Assembly (NCBI RefSeq): GCF_033568475.1
Contig: NC_133121.1
Span: 74,668,589 to 74,732,588, forward strand
Direction of reading: 5' to 3'
Length of the DNA stretch: 64,000 bases
Source: Henckelia pumila
Lineage: Eukaryota > Streptophyta > Magnoliopsida > Lamiales > Gesneriaceae
Shown one piece after another: positions 32,902 to 43,126 of this stretch (positions are counted from its first letter, which is position 1; every line of letters begins with the position of its first letter). Below the pieces are notes generated by a model. That model had not been told where the DNA came from. It did not search any database and saw only the letters and a list, made by a program, of their open reading frames with translations. A program made the position numbers and the translations under genes.

Positions 32902-34275
32902 TGATAGTTGTGTTTTGTTTGCATATTTTGATGTTATTTTGTTAGTAATTTGCATGCATTTATTTGCTTTTGTTCTTGTTTTATCTTAGTTTTGTAATTT
33001 GCATGCATTTAGCTTCATAACATATTTTCGGGTTTAATGTGTAGGAGGCGTCGAAGTTGAAGAAAAGGAAGGCAGAAAATCGAAGATTATTGGGCGCTCG
33101 AGCGGATGAACTCGAGCGACCGAGCGCCGCGTCTGGTGAGGCAAAACAGAGAATCACATATTTTTGAGCGCTCGAGCGGATGAACTAGAGCGATCGAGCG
33201 GCCAAAAAGTTTGAAAAACAGAGAATTGCATATTATTGAGAGATCGAGCAGCCATACTCCTGCGCTCGATCGCGCTAGGCTTTTCGGAAAGGATTTGGTA
33301 ATTTTGGAAACTCTTTTATTTTGGACTCTAGACTTTATTAGGCTTTTAATTCCGTTTTTGAGGGGTTATTATCAGATTTTGGAGACCCAAAAAGGCGGCT
33401 AGGTTTTATTCTTTCAATTTTCTCTCTAGTTTCCTTCTCTTCTTTTAATTTTTATGGATTTGGTGATGAATCGTTGTAGCTAAACCTTTTTACTTGGTTG
33501 AAGGAGACAAAACCTTGATATAATTTATTCATGAGATTATAATTGTAGTGTTTAATTCTTGTTAAGTATCAATATTTGATCTGGTTTATTTCATGCTTGT
33601 ATGCGAGATTTTAGGATTGCCATCTTAGGATTTTGTTTTGCAAACTATAACTAAATTAGAGTTCAAATCCGTAATTGTTTGAATTAACTAATTTGCAAAG
33701 TAACTATGTTTGATATTTTCTGCTGTTGAATTTATTGAATCGTAGGGTCAAGTATTGACTAGGCTAAATACAACTGCTGGTGTTTGTGTTGTCTAGGTTC
33801 GTCAGTTTTAATAGTTTGAATGCTATCGTAAATTTAAATCTAGATCGCTAGAATCCGGATTAATTTATTGGTAAGGGTTAATCTAGAATGTTGTTTTCTG
33901 ATTAGCCAAACTTAAGGTGAAACAGGAATTTGGTTTCCAATGATGAATACTTGATAGGATTAATTATTTTTAGGGAATCGATGAATGAATAATGAATATC
34001 AAGGTGTAGTCGACCGATACCAAGTCTCATCTCTTATTGATTTCTTTACTTTAATTTTCAATCTTGCATGCTAGTAATCTTATTAATTTTAATTGCTTAA
34101 AATTTTCAGTAGTTAATCCAAATCTCAAAAACCCCTTTTATTTATTTCCAGTATTTTAAGAACACAATTAAATTTACCTTTCCTCGTGGGAACGATCCCT
34201 ACTCACACTACTACATTTTTAGTGATTATCTGATTGAGTTGGGTAATTTGGGCATGACACGATTAAGAGCTACCA
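32902..34275 (+). repeat. Athila-like 5' LTR
   Basis: It begins TGATAGTTGTG where gypsy-3 coding sequence stops, and ends CTACCA just before the primer site. The left edge is judged from loss of gypsy-3 similarity, so it may be off by a few bases. Confidence 0.75.
33088..33280 (+). repeat. Three tandem copies with CTCGAGCG palindromes in the Athila LTR
   Basis: Copies of about 70 bp start near 33088, 33161 and 33231. Each has a GAGCGCTCGAGCGGATGAA-like core and an AAAACAGAGAAT tail; the third copy is partial and degraded. The core is self-complementary (CGCTCGAGCG). Confidence 0.75.
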
Positions 34276-34280
34276 AATTT

Positions 34281-34298
34281 TGGCGCCGTTGCCAGGGA
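34281..34298 (+). other. Athila-like primer binding site (tRNA-Asp)
   Basis: TGGCGCCGTTGCCAGGGA, one base from the tRNA-Asp complement typical of Athila elements, five bases from the LTR end. Confidence 0.9.
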
Positions 34299-34394
34299 AC
34301 GGTGTTTAATTTATTGTGTTCTATTTCTTTTAGTTTTGTTCTATTTTATCTCACTCTCCCCCCGTTTCTTTGTTTCTAGTTTTCTCTCTCGTTC

Positions 34395-35735
34395 ATGCTT
34401 TCAGGTGATTTTTCTAAAGAAGATTTTCTCTACGACCCGGAGATTAAAAGAAGTTTGCACAGGCGAAGGAGAGAACTCTGTAGGCAACAACAAGAAGCCG
34501 CTGCTCAAGCTGCTTTTCCAGGAGAAGAAGAGATGGCTGCTAATGCGAACCTGATTCTTAGACAATTGGGCACTCCTAATCCCAATCAACAACCTTTATG
34601 TATTACTTTTCCTACACTAGAAAAAAATGCTACTTTTGAGCTCAAATCTGGATTAATTCACTTATTACCTTCCTTTCATGGTCTTGCGGGTGAGGACCCG
34701 AATAAACACCTGATGGAATTCCATGTGGTTTGCACGAGTATGAAGCCCCATGGAGTGACAGAGGAGCAGATTCAACTGAGGGTCTTTCCTTTCTTTTTAA
34801 AGAGTGCTGCTAAGGATTGGTTAAACTACTTGCCCTCTGGTTCTATCACAACATGGACAGAGATGAAAAGAACCATTATGGAGAAATACTTCCCAGCCTT
34901 TAGAGCTGCGAACATCCGGAAGGAAATCTATGGAATCAAACAATACTCAGGAGAATCACTGCATGAATACTGGGAGCGGTTCAAGAAACTTTGTGCTAGC
35001 TGTACGCAACACCAGATAAGTAAAAATCAATTAATACAATTTTGCTATTAAAGTTTGTTACCTCATGACAGGAGTATGCTAGACGCAGCCAGTGGAGGAG
35101 TTTTTGTGGACAAAACTCCGGTACAAGCGAGGAATTTGATAGAGAGTATGGCTGCCAATTCTCAGCAATTTGGCACCATCAGGAATGAGCTTGCACCAAG
35201 GAAGAACAACGAGGTAAATGTCTCTTCCCTTGAACAACAGTTAATTGAATTCACGTCTCTTGTGCGTCAGATTGCTGTAGGGAATGGACAAACCGCAAAG
35301 GCATGTGGGATTTGTGCTGCGGTGGGACATGCTACTGATACGTGTCCCACACTTCAAGAAGAGTCGGTAGAATAGGTCATTGCTACTGGAGGATTTCCTG
35401 GACCACCACAGCGGAAATATGATCCCTATTCCAACACATACAATCCTGGTTGGAAGGATCATCCCAATCTGAGATATTAGAATCCTCAAGCAAATCAATC
35501 GGGGCCTCAAACACCACAGCACAATCAAGCTTATAGGCCACCGTACCCTCAACAACAACAGCGACCTCAAATACCAACACTAGGTGAGTTTCTTGAAAAT
35601 ATCGTTAAGGATCTTGCAACTAATATTGTAGCTTTTCAACAGGAAACAAGAGCAAGTATCCAAAACTTGAACATCCAGATGGGGCAGCTCGCCACCGCCA
35701 TCAATAAGCTAGAAACACAACATTCTAATGCTTAA
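34395..35735 (+). pseudogene. Athila-like gag part
   Basis: FELKSGLIHLLPSFHGLAGE, EYWERFKKLCASC and AASGGVFVDKTP are standard Athila capsid blocks. CGICAAVGHATDTCP is the zinc knuckle, and a YDPYSNTYNPGWKDHPNL block closes gag. The capsid protein would package the element's RNA. Broken fossil. Confidence 0.87.
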
Positions 35736-35801
35736 CCATCTCAAACAATCCAAAACCCAAGAGATAACGCAAGTGCAATCACTCTAAGGAATGGGAAGGA
35801 G

Positions 35802-37040
35802 TTGAAGATCAAGGAGAAAGAATTGGACACTCCAGCCAAAGAGGAGCTACAAGAAGAGCCAAAATTGACTGATGGCAAAGCATCCAAGGAAGAGACGTCA
35901 AGAGGTAAGTTTCCTCCACTTTCTGAGTATAAGCATGTTGCCCCTTTCCCCTTAGCACTTAAGGAATCTAGAAAAGATGAAGGGATAAAGGATCTTTATG
36001 AGACTTTTCGTAGATGTGAGGTGAATATTCCGTTGTTGGATGCTATTAAACAGGTTCCTCGATACGCAAAGTTTTTGAAAGAACTGTGCACAACAAAGAG
36101 GAAACAGACACTGAAGGGTTGTCAAAAAGTGGAATTTGGTGAGAACGTATCTACTGTGATCCAACGAAAGTTGCCCGCAAAATGCAAGGATCCAGGTATG
36201 TTTTCTATCCCATGCACTATCGGGAACGTTAGACTTGAGAAGGCCATGCTAGATCTAGGAGCATCAATTAATGTTATGCCATATTCTATTTATGCATCCT
36301 TGAAACTTGGTCCATTGAACAAAACTGGAATTGTTGTTCAGTTAGCAGATAGGTCTAATGCATATCCTAGGGGAATAGTAGAAGATGTGTTGGTGCAAGT
36401 GAATGAATTTGTATTTTCTGTAGATTTTTATGTGCTAGACATGGAAAACGGTGATCATAATAGTCCTATTCTGTTAGGCAGACCATTCTTAAAAACTTTC
36501 ATGACCAAAATTGATGTTCACAATGGCACACTCACTATGGAATTTGATGGAGAAGTTGTGAAATTCAATATCTATGATGCCATTAAATTTCTTGATAGTG
36601 ATGATTGTGTATTTTTTGTTGATATTGTGGATTACTTGGCACAAGATTTTTGTGAGTATGCAGGAAAAGATGATCTAGAGGTGGCTATTATTGCACCCAC
36701 TCAGCAGGATGATGAAATTGGATTCAGTGAAGAAGTGAAGGAGATAGATGGAATTCTGAACAGTGCTCCTGAGCTACCCCAGTTAGGTAATGTCTCCTAT
36801 TTATCTTTACCAATCCCTAATACTAGGCACCTTCCATCTGTTTTGCAGGCACCAGTGGTCGAACTAAAGACGCTTCCCAACCATCTTAAGTATGTTTTCC
36901 TTGGAGAAGGAGAAACATTACCAGTCATCATCTCCAATAGTTTAGAAGCCGATCAAGAGGAACAGTTGGTCAAAGTATTGCAAGAGCACAAGACTGCTAT
37001 TGGATGGACCATAGCAGATATCCCGAACATTTGGCGATCT
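35802..37040 (+). pseudogene. Athila-like protease part and start of the polymerase linker
   Basis: The active-site region AMLDLGASINVMPYSIYASL, QLADRSNAYPRGIVEDVLV and PILLGRPFLKTFMTKIDVH identify the Athila aspartic protease. KTAIGWTIADI, the block just before the Athila reverse transcriptase, is the last recognisable host segment before other sequence starts. Confidence 0.85.
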
Positions 37041-37293
37041 CAGATGTGTCGATATCAATGGTTTTGATGACTTATGTTGTGTTGAAAGGATATCTATCTA
37101 ATCCGATCGATTTGCGTAAAGCCCGCGATAGCAACGGAACCGGGGAGGGGGCTTCTTCCTATACCTATGAATTCGATTGGACCAGGCCCTGGAAGGAATT
37201 CCAGGGGGACCCTACGAGAATTTAGAAATCCGAAGCTTTGATAGAAGTGCGTTCGATTGATTCAATATCGATGAATCTAGAAAAGCGAGTTAT
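37041..37293 (+). other. Unassigned filler between Athila and gypsy-2
   Basis: About 250 bp that match neither the Athila polymerase expected here nor gypsy-2. An open frame of about 50 codons contains LSNPIDLRKARDSNG and EFDWTRPWKEFQGDP, and composition is closer to 45 percent GC than the AT-rich surroundings. I do not recognise it. An organelle-derived insert or repair filler is possible. The left boundary is uncertain by about 25 bp. Confidence 0.4.
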
Positions 37294-38274
37294 CTAGAAA
37301 GGCTTAGCTATCTGAGAGAAATTCTCCACAAAACGACGATAGTATCCTGCTAAACCAAGAAAACTATGAATCTCAGAAGCTATAGTCAGACGTGACCAAT
37401 TCAAAATAGCCTGTGTCTTGCTAGGATCAACAGATACACCATCCTGAGAAATGACATGACCAAGGAACACAACTCGGTTAATCCAGAAGTCACACTTACT
37501 CAGCTTCGCGTACAACTGTCTCTCCCTCAAGACCTGCAGTACAGTATAGAGATGGTAGGCATGATCATCCATGCTGTGAGAATACACCAAAATGTCATCG
37601 ATGAACACCACCACGAACTTATCCAGAAAGTCGCGGAAAACTCTGTTCATCAGATCCATAAAAACAGCTGGAGCATTCGTCAAACCAAAGGGCATCACTA
37701 GAAACTCATAGTGTCCATACCGCGTACGAAATGCTTTCTTAGGAACATCCTCCTGTCGAACTCGCAATTGATGATACCTAGACCTCAGATCCATCTTCGA
37801 ATAGATAGATGTACCCTGCAACTGATCAAAGAGATCATCTATCTGCGGAAGAGGATACTTATTCCTCACTGTCACCTGATTCAATTGGCGGTAGTCGATG
37901 CACAACCGCATTGAACCATCCTTCTTCTTGACAAACAGTACTGGGGCTCCCCATGGTGATACACTAGGTCGAATATAACCCTTATCAAAAAGATCTTGCA
38001 ATTGCTTCTGCAGTTCTTTCATTTCTGTCGGTGCCAATCGGTAAGGAGTACTGGAAATCGGTGCAGTCTCTGGCACTAACTCAATGCCAAACTCAATCTC
38101 CCTTACTGGTGGCAATCCTGGAATCTCCTCCGGAAACACATCTGGAAAGTCACGAACCACTGGTATCTCTTGGATATCTGGCTCTCCTAAGGATGCGTCA
38201 ATGGCGTAGATAAGGTAGCCTTCCCCGCCAGACTCTAACGCACGCCGGGCCTTCAGAGCTGAGATCACTGGCAT
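37294..38274 (-). pseudogene. gypsy-2 reverse transcriptase part
   Basis: An open stretch of 326 codons. The linker [20 protein letters not shown] is followed by [20 protein letters not shown], the FIDDILVYS catalytic box, and [18 protein letters not shown] at the RT-RNase H boundary, where the element stops. Length and motif order fit the first part of a Ty3/gypsy polymerase. Confidence 0.88.
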
Positions 38275-38343
38275 CGGGGGTCGCGCTCCCTCACCATAGA
38301 AATACCATGACTCGTCATCCTCTAGATGAAACTGGACAAACCT

Positions 38344-39531
38344 CTAATAGCAATCCACTATCGCTCGATAGGTAGTCAATAGATCTATCCCAATGATGCA
38401 ATCGAAATCCTCCATTGCTAGAATCATTAGGTTAGCACTAAGCTGATGTCCCTCGAAATCCAAAACACAACCCACAACTAGACGCTTGGCTAAAACCTCG
38501 CTACCCATAGGAGTAGAAACCACTAACAACACATCTAGAGGAATATATGGCAACTTATACTTCTTAGCAAAATGTGCTGAGACAAAAGAATGCGATGCAC
38601 CGGTATCAATTAAAACATATGCAGAAAAACCACATAAACTACAGATACCTGCAATCATCCGATCGCTGTCAGCCTCCGTCTGCTCCTGGTTAAGCGCAAA
38701 GACCTGACCCTGGGTACGTGTACGTGGTCTCAACGAAGAATGTCCCCGAGAAGGAGTCTGAGTAGGCTGTCTCTGAGACTGCTGCGGATGTTGGCGCTGC
38801 TGCGAATACTGCTGCTGGAAAGGTGGCTGCTGGTACTGAGGTGGCTGAACAGATGCCTGAGAACCTCTAGAACCACTCGCTGCTCCAATCAGCATAGGAC
38901 AATCTCTCTTTATGTGACCCTCCTGGCCACATTGAAAACATGCAGTGGCTGACCGACCACACTGCCCTGGCGGATGTCTGCGTCGGCACTGAATACACCG
39001 GTTCGGTCTATGTCCACCAAAACGATGCACTCCACCAGATCCAGAGGAAGAAGAAGAAGTACCTCCTTGCTTCTTGAAGGACTGTCCTCTTGGACCCAAA
39101 GGACTAGAGCTCGTTGGCCTGGAAGAAGATGAGTAAAGTCCCCTGTTCCTCTGATTACTGTCCTCGGCCTGGCGACAACGGTCCACCAAATCCTCTTAAG
39201 TCCCATCACCGCCCACAGCAACCATACGATGAATGTCAGGATTCAAACCCTGAAGAAAATGGTCAAACTTCGCCATAGAACTATCAGCAATATGAGGGCA
39301 AAAGGGTAGCAGATCAAAGAACTTTTGCTGGTACTCCTCGATTGTCATCGTCCCCTGTCACAAACTCAACAACTCACTGACTTTCGCCTGACGAAGAGCT
39401 GGAGTAAATAAAATCTCTGATAAGCAGTATGGAACTCCACCCAAGTAGTTGCACCTCTAGCTGCTATGAACGGTGCGGAAGTAGATCTCCACCACTTCCT
39501 CGCTCTGCCTTCAAGCATAAAGGCAAGAATC
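38344..39531 (-). pseudogene. gypsy-2 gag end and protease part
   Basis: The zinc knuckle CFQCGQEGHIKRDCP lies in the middle of a glutamine- and serine-rich stretch, after a gag part rich in polar residues. The protease follows with LIDTGASHSFVSAHFA and DFDCIIGIDLL. Gag continues upstream on the other side of the solo LTR, at 41381-41616. Fossil. Confidence 0.83.
39527..39531. other. Target site duplication GAATC of the solo LTR, left copy
   Basis: GAATC precedes TGAAAGAG, and the same five bases follow CCAACA at 41376-41380. Confidence 0.93.
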
Positions 39532-41375
39532 TGAAAGAGTAGGTGCCCGGTGAGCCAACTTGTGGCTAAGGGCTTTGAGGACTCTTTGTATAAACAATCT
39601 TTTGTTTAATATAATTTACACTTTTATTAATGGCAATGACTTTATCTTTCTTCATATTGTTATATTGTGATATACTATTGTTGTTTTGATAAAGACCTTG
39701 AATATACTATAGTGTATGTAAGATGTGGTAGAACATGGAGATGACTATCATGAAACACATCTTATAGTCACTGTGTATTCTAAACTGTTCCTAGTCGATT
39801 GAGCCGTCTGATAATAAGGATAAGGATCGCTCGAGTTTGAGACTAGCATTTGCGATGCAGAGTACCACGTTTCATTGGTAAGGAACATAGAGATGTTCGA
39901 AGCATGCAAATGGATATTCATACGATGAATGATCGAACTACCCTATCCGGACTTTCCAAGTGGTTATCACTTATCGAGTGGATAAAGTCCGCGGTTTTGG
40001 TTGTACACCATTAGTCCTTACTACTTGAAACATCATTGAGACTCTATATGCTAGTACTGTACTTTGACTCGTTTACCGACTCTATTGGGGTCATCAGGTG
40101 TCGGGATTGGGTACAGTTATAACACATATAGGAGTCGATGCTTTGTTGTCAAGGATTCACCACATACTTGCGAGTGTGGATATCCTATGCGATCTGAGGA
40201 GATATTAGTGTGACGAATCTTTGGCCAGAGTACATGATGTGTTTTAAGAAATGGTTTCTTAGTAGCACATGCGATGTCACTATTTGATCTTCAAGATGTA
40301 TTGCATAGTTATCGAATCTCGAACGACTCTTGATTTACCAATGGTTGTTGATTCGATCGGGATATATGGATGAAGGGACCGTACTGTATGCTAACCAAAA
40401 TCTATTGGTTCTTGCAGGCACTATCAGTGATACCTAGGGAATCATGGGGCGATGTTGCTAGGCGCTCTTATCATGATTCGATGGGCAAGTCGGAAATTGT
40501 TGTTCCGAGTCACAAGGAGTTGTAAGCCCACGGCTAGCTGTATCCCTGAACCATTGAGGGTCACACAGAGTAATGGATTTTTAATCCCCGTTGAGATAGT
40601 TAAATTTAAAGAGTTATATTTAATGAACAAAGAAGTTGGACTTCTTATTTAAGAGTAGAGGAGTAAGATTTTCTAAAATGACATAGGGATGGGCATTTTT
40701 GGAAACCACTGAATTCGGATTCAGAAAAATTTATCTTGACTTTAAAAGGTGCAGAAATGGTTTCTGTGCACATTGGTGAAATCGGTTTATCAATCGGAGT
40801 CATGATGAATTTTATATTAATTTCTGAACATGCGGGCTTTGCTTGTCGGGCTTGAACTTATGACTAATGGGCCCTAAGCTGTTAGCGGCCTACATTATAA
40901 ATAATTTATTGTAGTACAGAAATTACACAGAACAGGTCACAAATTTTCGAAAAACCTAGTATTTTTCTCTAACAGTGGCCGCCCCCCTCCCCTCTGCTCG
41001 GGAAAAATCCAGCCTGTGAATTTTGAATTACAGTCTGGTTTAACGGATCAAATTCGTTAATTCTCTTCGTAGAAACTTCTGATAGATTTTCTAGTGCAAT
41101 CTATCAGAGGGATTAATTATCCGTTCGTGGACCTGATTGAAGAACAATTCGTCCATCAGTTCCAGGGATATACAACAAGAGCAGAGCAATCTGTTGGTGT
41201 CCATAATCTCGCTTCGAGATTGGAGGTAAAAAATTTATAATTGTTATTTAATTTTTACACACACAATTTAATCGTTAAGTTTTGATACCCATTATGGAAT
41301 CGTTCCATATAAAATTTTTAAACTTCCGCTGCACCGGGTATCAATTCTGATTGATCTGATCGTCGTTCTCCAACA
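39532..41375 (+). mobile_element. Solo LTR of the copia-A family
   Basis: 1844 bp, TGAAAGAG...CTCCAACA, aligned along its whole length with the copia-A LTR. A perfect 5-bp duplication and no internal sequence show that a full element inserted in gypsy-2 gag and then lost its interior by LTR-LTR recombination. TATAAATAA at 40896-40904 is the family's TATA box. Confidence 0.95.
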
Positions 41376-41380
41376 GAATC
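41376..41380. other. Target site duplication GAATC of the solo LTR, right copy
   Basis: Matches 39527-39531. Confidence 0.93.
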
Positions 41381-41616
41381 TTCAACCTATCCTCAGCTGT
41401 GCAACGGAACTCCTAGAAGCACTGCTCCATCCTCTCCATCCAATCCTCCGCCTCTTCAGCTATCTCACCACCCGTCAAAGGCTTCGGGCTAAATTCCTTA
41501 AATCTACGCATGCTTACTCGCCTGTGCTCCTCGGGCTGTCCCCGATGTCTACGATCGTCCGGATCGCCCCAACGACCACCGTCTACGCTATCGTGACTTT
41601 TGTCGTAATCTGCCAT
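41381..41616 (-). pseudogene. gypsy-2 gag N-terminal part
   Basis: It begins at MADYDKSHDSVDGGRWGDPD, about 60 bases after the primer site, and contains FSPKPLTGGEIAEEAEDWME, typical of the start of chromovirus gag, where the first helices of the capsid domain begin. It is cut by the solo LTR. Confidence 0.8.
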
Positions 41617-41677
41617 CTGTTACAAAAGAACAGATAATTACATAATCCGCTTTACGATATTCCCAATGCAATGCGTC

Positions 41678-41689
41678 GCTCTGATACCA
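41678..41689 (-). other. gypsy-2 primer binding site (initiator tRNA-Met)
   Basis: TGGTATCAGAGC on the minus strand, four bases from the LTR edge. Confidence 0.9.
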
Positions 41690-42779
41690 AAAATGTAGTG
41701 ACCCAACCCGGATCCACTATCTAATCATAGTTATAGTAAAAGTGCATGCAATAAAATCTTAAAGCGTAAAGAGCGGATAATTTAAATACAACGAATCCAA
41801 TCGGAAAAATACAATCGACGCTGTCACAAGTGTATAAATACTGTTATACAACCAAATCGAAGGTTCAGGGTAAATAAATCCCTACCCACTACAACCTTGC
41901 ACTCCCCAAAGGTCAATCCTGCTGAGAGCTGCCTGGATCGTCCAGCCTCAAACTTGCCCCGCCACAAGGTACACAACGAATACCCAAACACAGGGGCGTG
42001 AGCTAGAATGCTCAATACAAAGCAATGATATAAATACAAATATGCGCACACAGATGATTTAAAACTCAAGTGAAAACACTTGCTCCTGGCGCCGGGAATA
42101 TACAGTATCGGCTAGAGAGCTACTCCGCGGGGTACTCGTATATTCCATATCAGGGCTGAGCCAACCCCATCCTGACCCGAATCCAAAACAGGATACAAGC
42201 CTCATACGGAAACTGTCAATCCTGACTCGAGTCCAAAATGAGATCATTGTTCCCTATGGAGACTGTCAATGACTCACATATCTCCGGATGCAGTCACACG
42301 TAAAATCATGTATGTGCTAAGGTGGTAAAACATGCTAAAACATGATAAAACATATAGCACATACTCATGCAACATATAAGCAGATATATCATGTCAGCTA
42401 TCTCGGTCAGTACTTACGTACCTCTAATCACTGCTGGTCAAACCTAGCTCTGCTGGTCTAGACTCCAAGCCTACTAGTCCAGTCTACTAGCTACTACATA
42501 GCAAATAACCATGCATCAACAATTAAGCTCTAAAAGCCTTAACTAAGCTATTGCATGCTCCTAAATATTTTTAGGATGCCAAAGCTATACCTGCGTCCGT
42601 CGTTAGCCCTTTGCTGTCGATAGCCTCAAACTAGGCCAAAGCTCCGCGACGACGTCTAGATCACTAAGCCACTTCTGGATTCCCCGTAGGACGCCTAGAT
42701 CTCCCTAGATCTGAGTTAGAAGGCTTAGGAATCGAGAGAGAAGAGAGGAAATTGGTGTGAGAAATGAATTCTCGGACCC

Positions 42780-42791
42780 TTTATTTATAGA
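42780..42791 (-). promoter_or_regulatory. Candidate TATA box of gypsy-2
   Basis: CTATAAATAAA on the minus strand, the best TATA-like match in this LTR. The hairpin array lies directly upstream. Confidence 0.6.
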
Positions 42792-42795
42792 CAAC

Positions 42796-43053
42796 GATCG
42801 GAGCCTCCGAACCTGGTTCGGAACGTCCGAACTCGATCGGAACTTCCGATCGCCCCTTCGGAGCTTCTGATCGCCCGATATTATGTCAGCCATGATGTCA
42901 CCTTGCTGACGTAAGTGATGACGTATACACTGAGTCTGATCGGAGCTTTCGATCTTGCCGACGGAGCTTCCGATCTCGATCGGAGCCTCCGATCCTGACA
43001 CGGAGCTTCCGATCTACTTCGGATCGTCCAAACTCCTCTTCGGACCGTCCGAT
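42796..43053. repeat. Array of inverted repeats with 3-base loops in gypsy-2 U3
   Basis: About nine to ten degenerate units. The best are GATCGGA-ACT-TCCGATC (42835-42851), GTTCGGA-ACG-TCCGAAC (42816-42832) and GATCGGA-GCC-TCCGATC (42978-42994): perfect 7-bp arms with a 3-base centre, arranged head to tail at 19-20 bp in the dense parts. Confidence 0.85.
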
Positions 43054-43126
43054 ATATCTTGGACTATTTAGGCATAATTTAGTAATTAATTACCTTAATT
43101 ACCTTGATTAATTGCGGGTTACTACA

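Larger units (their letters stand above)
37294..43126 (-). mobile_element. gypsy-2: Ty3/gypsy element, Tekay-like pol (broken fossil)
   Basis: On the minus strand: 5' LTR 41694-43126, tRNA-Met primer site, gag, protease, reverse transcriptase. Sequence stops within the polymerase at about 37294, so the integrase and the 3' LTR are absent. A solo copia LTR (39532-41375) splits gag. The right end joins Athila polymerase sequence cleanly at 43127. With one LTR only, age cannot be read from an LTR pair. Confidence 0.85.
41694..43126 (-). repeat. gypsy-2 5' LTR
   Basis: 1433 bp. The plus strand begins TGTAGTGACCC and ends GGGTTACTACA, an inverted terminal pair. Unrelated to the gypsy-1 LTR by eye. 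Confidence 0.88.

Noticed and set aside
31055-32989. Plus-strand frames of 60-100 codons over gypsy-3
   Set aside because: Shadows of the minus-strand polymerase and integrase fossil, with no known domain.
34281-34298. tRNA-like sequences as tRNA genes (also at 19725, 46830, 55883)
   Set aside because: Only the 12-18 bases complementary to a tRNA 3' end are present next to LTR edges; these are primer sites.
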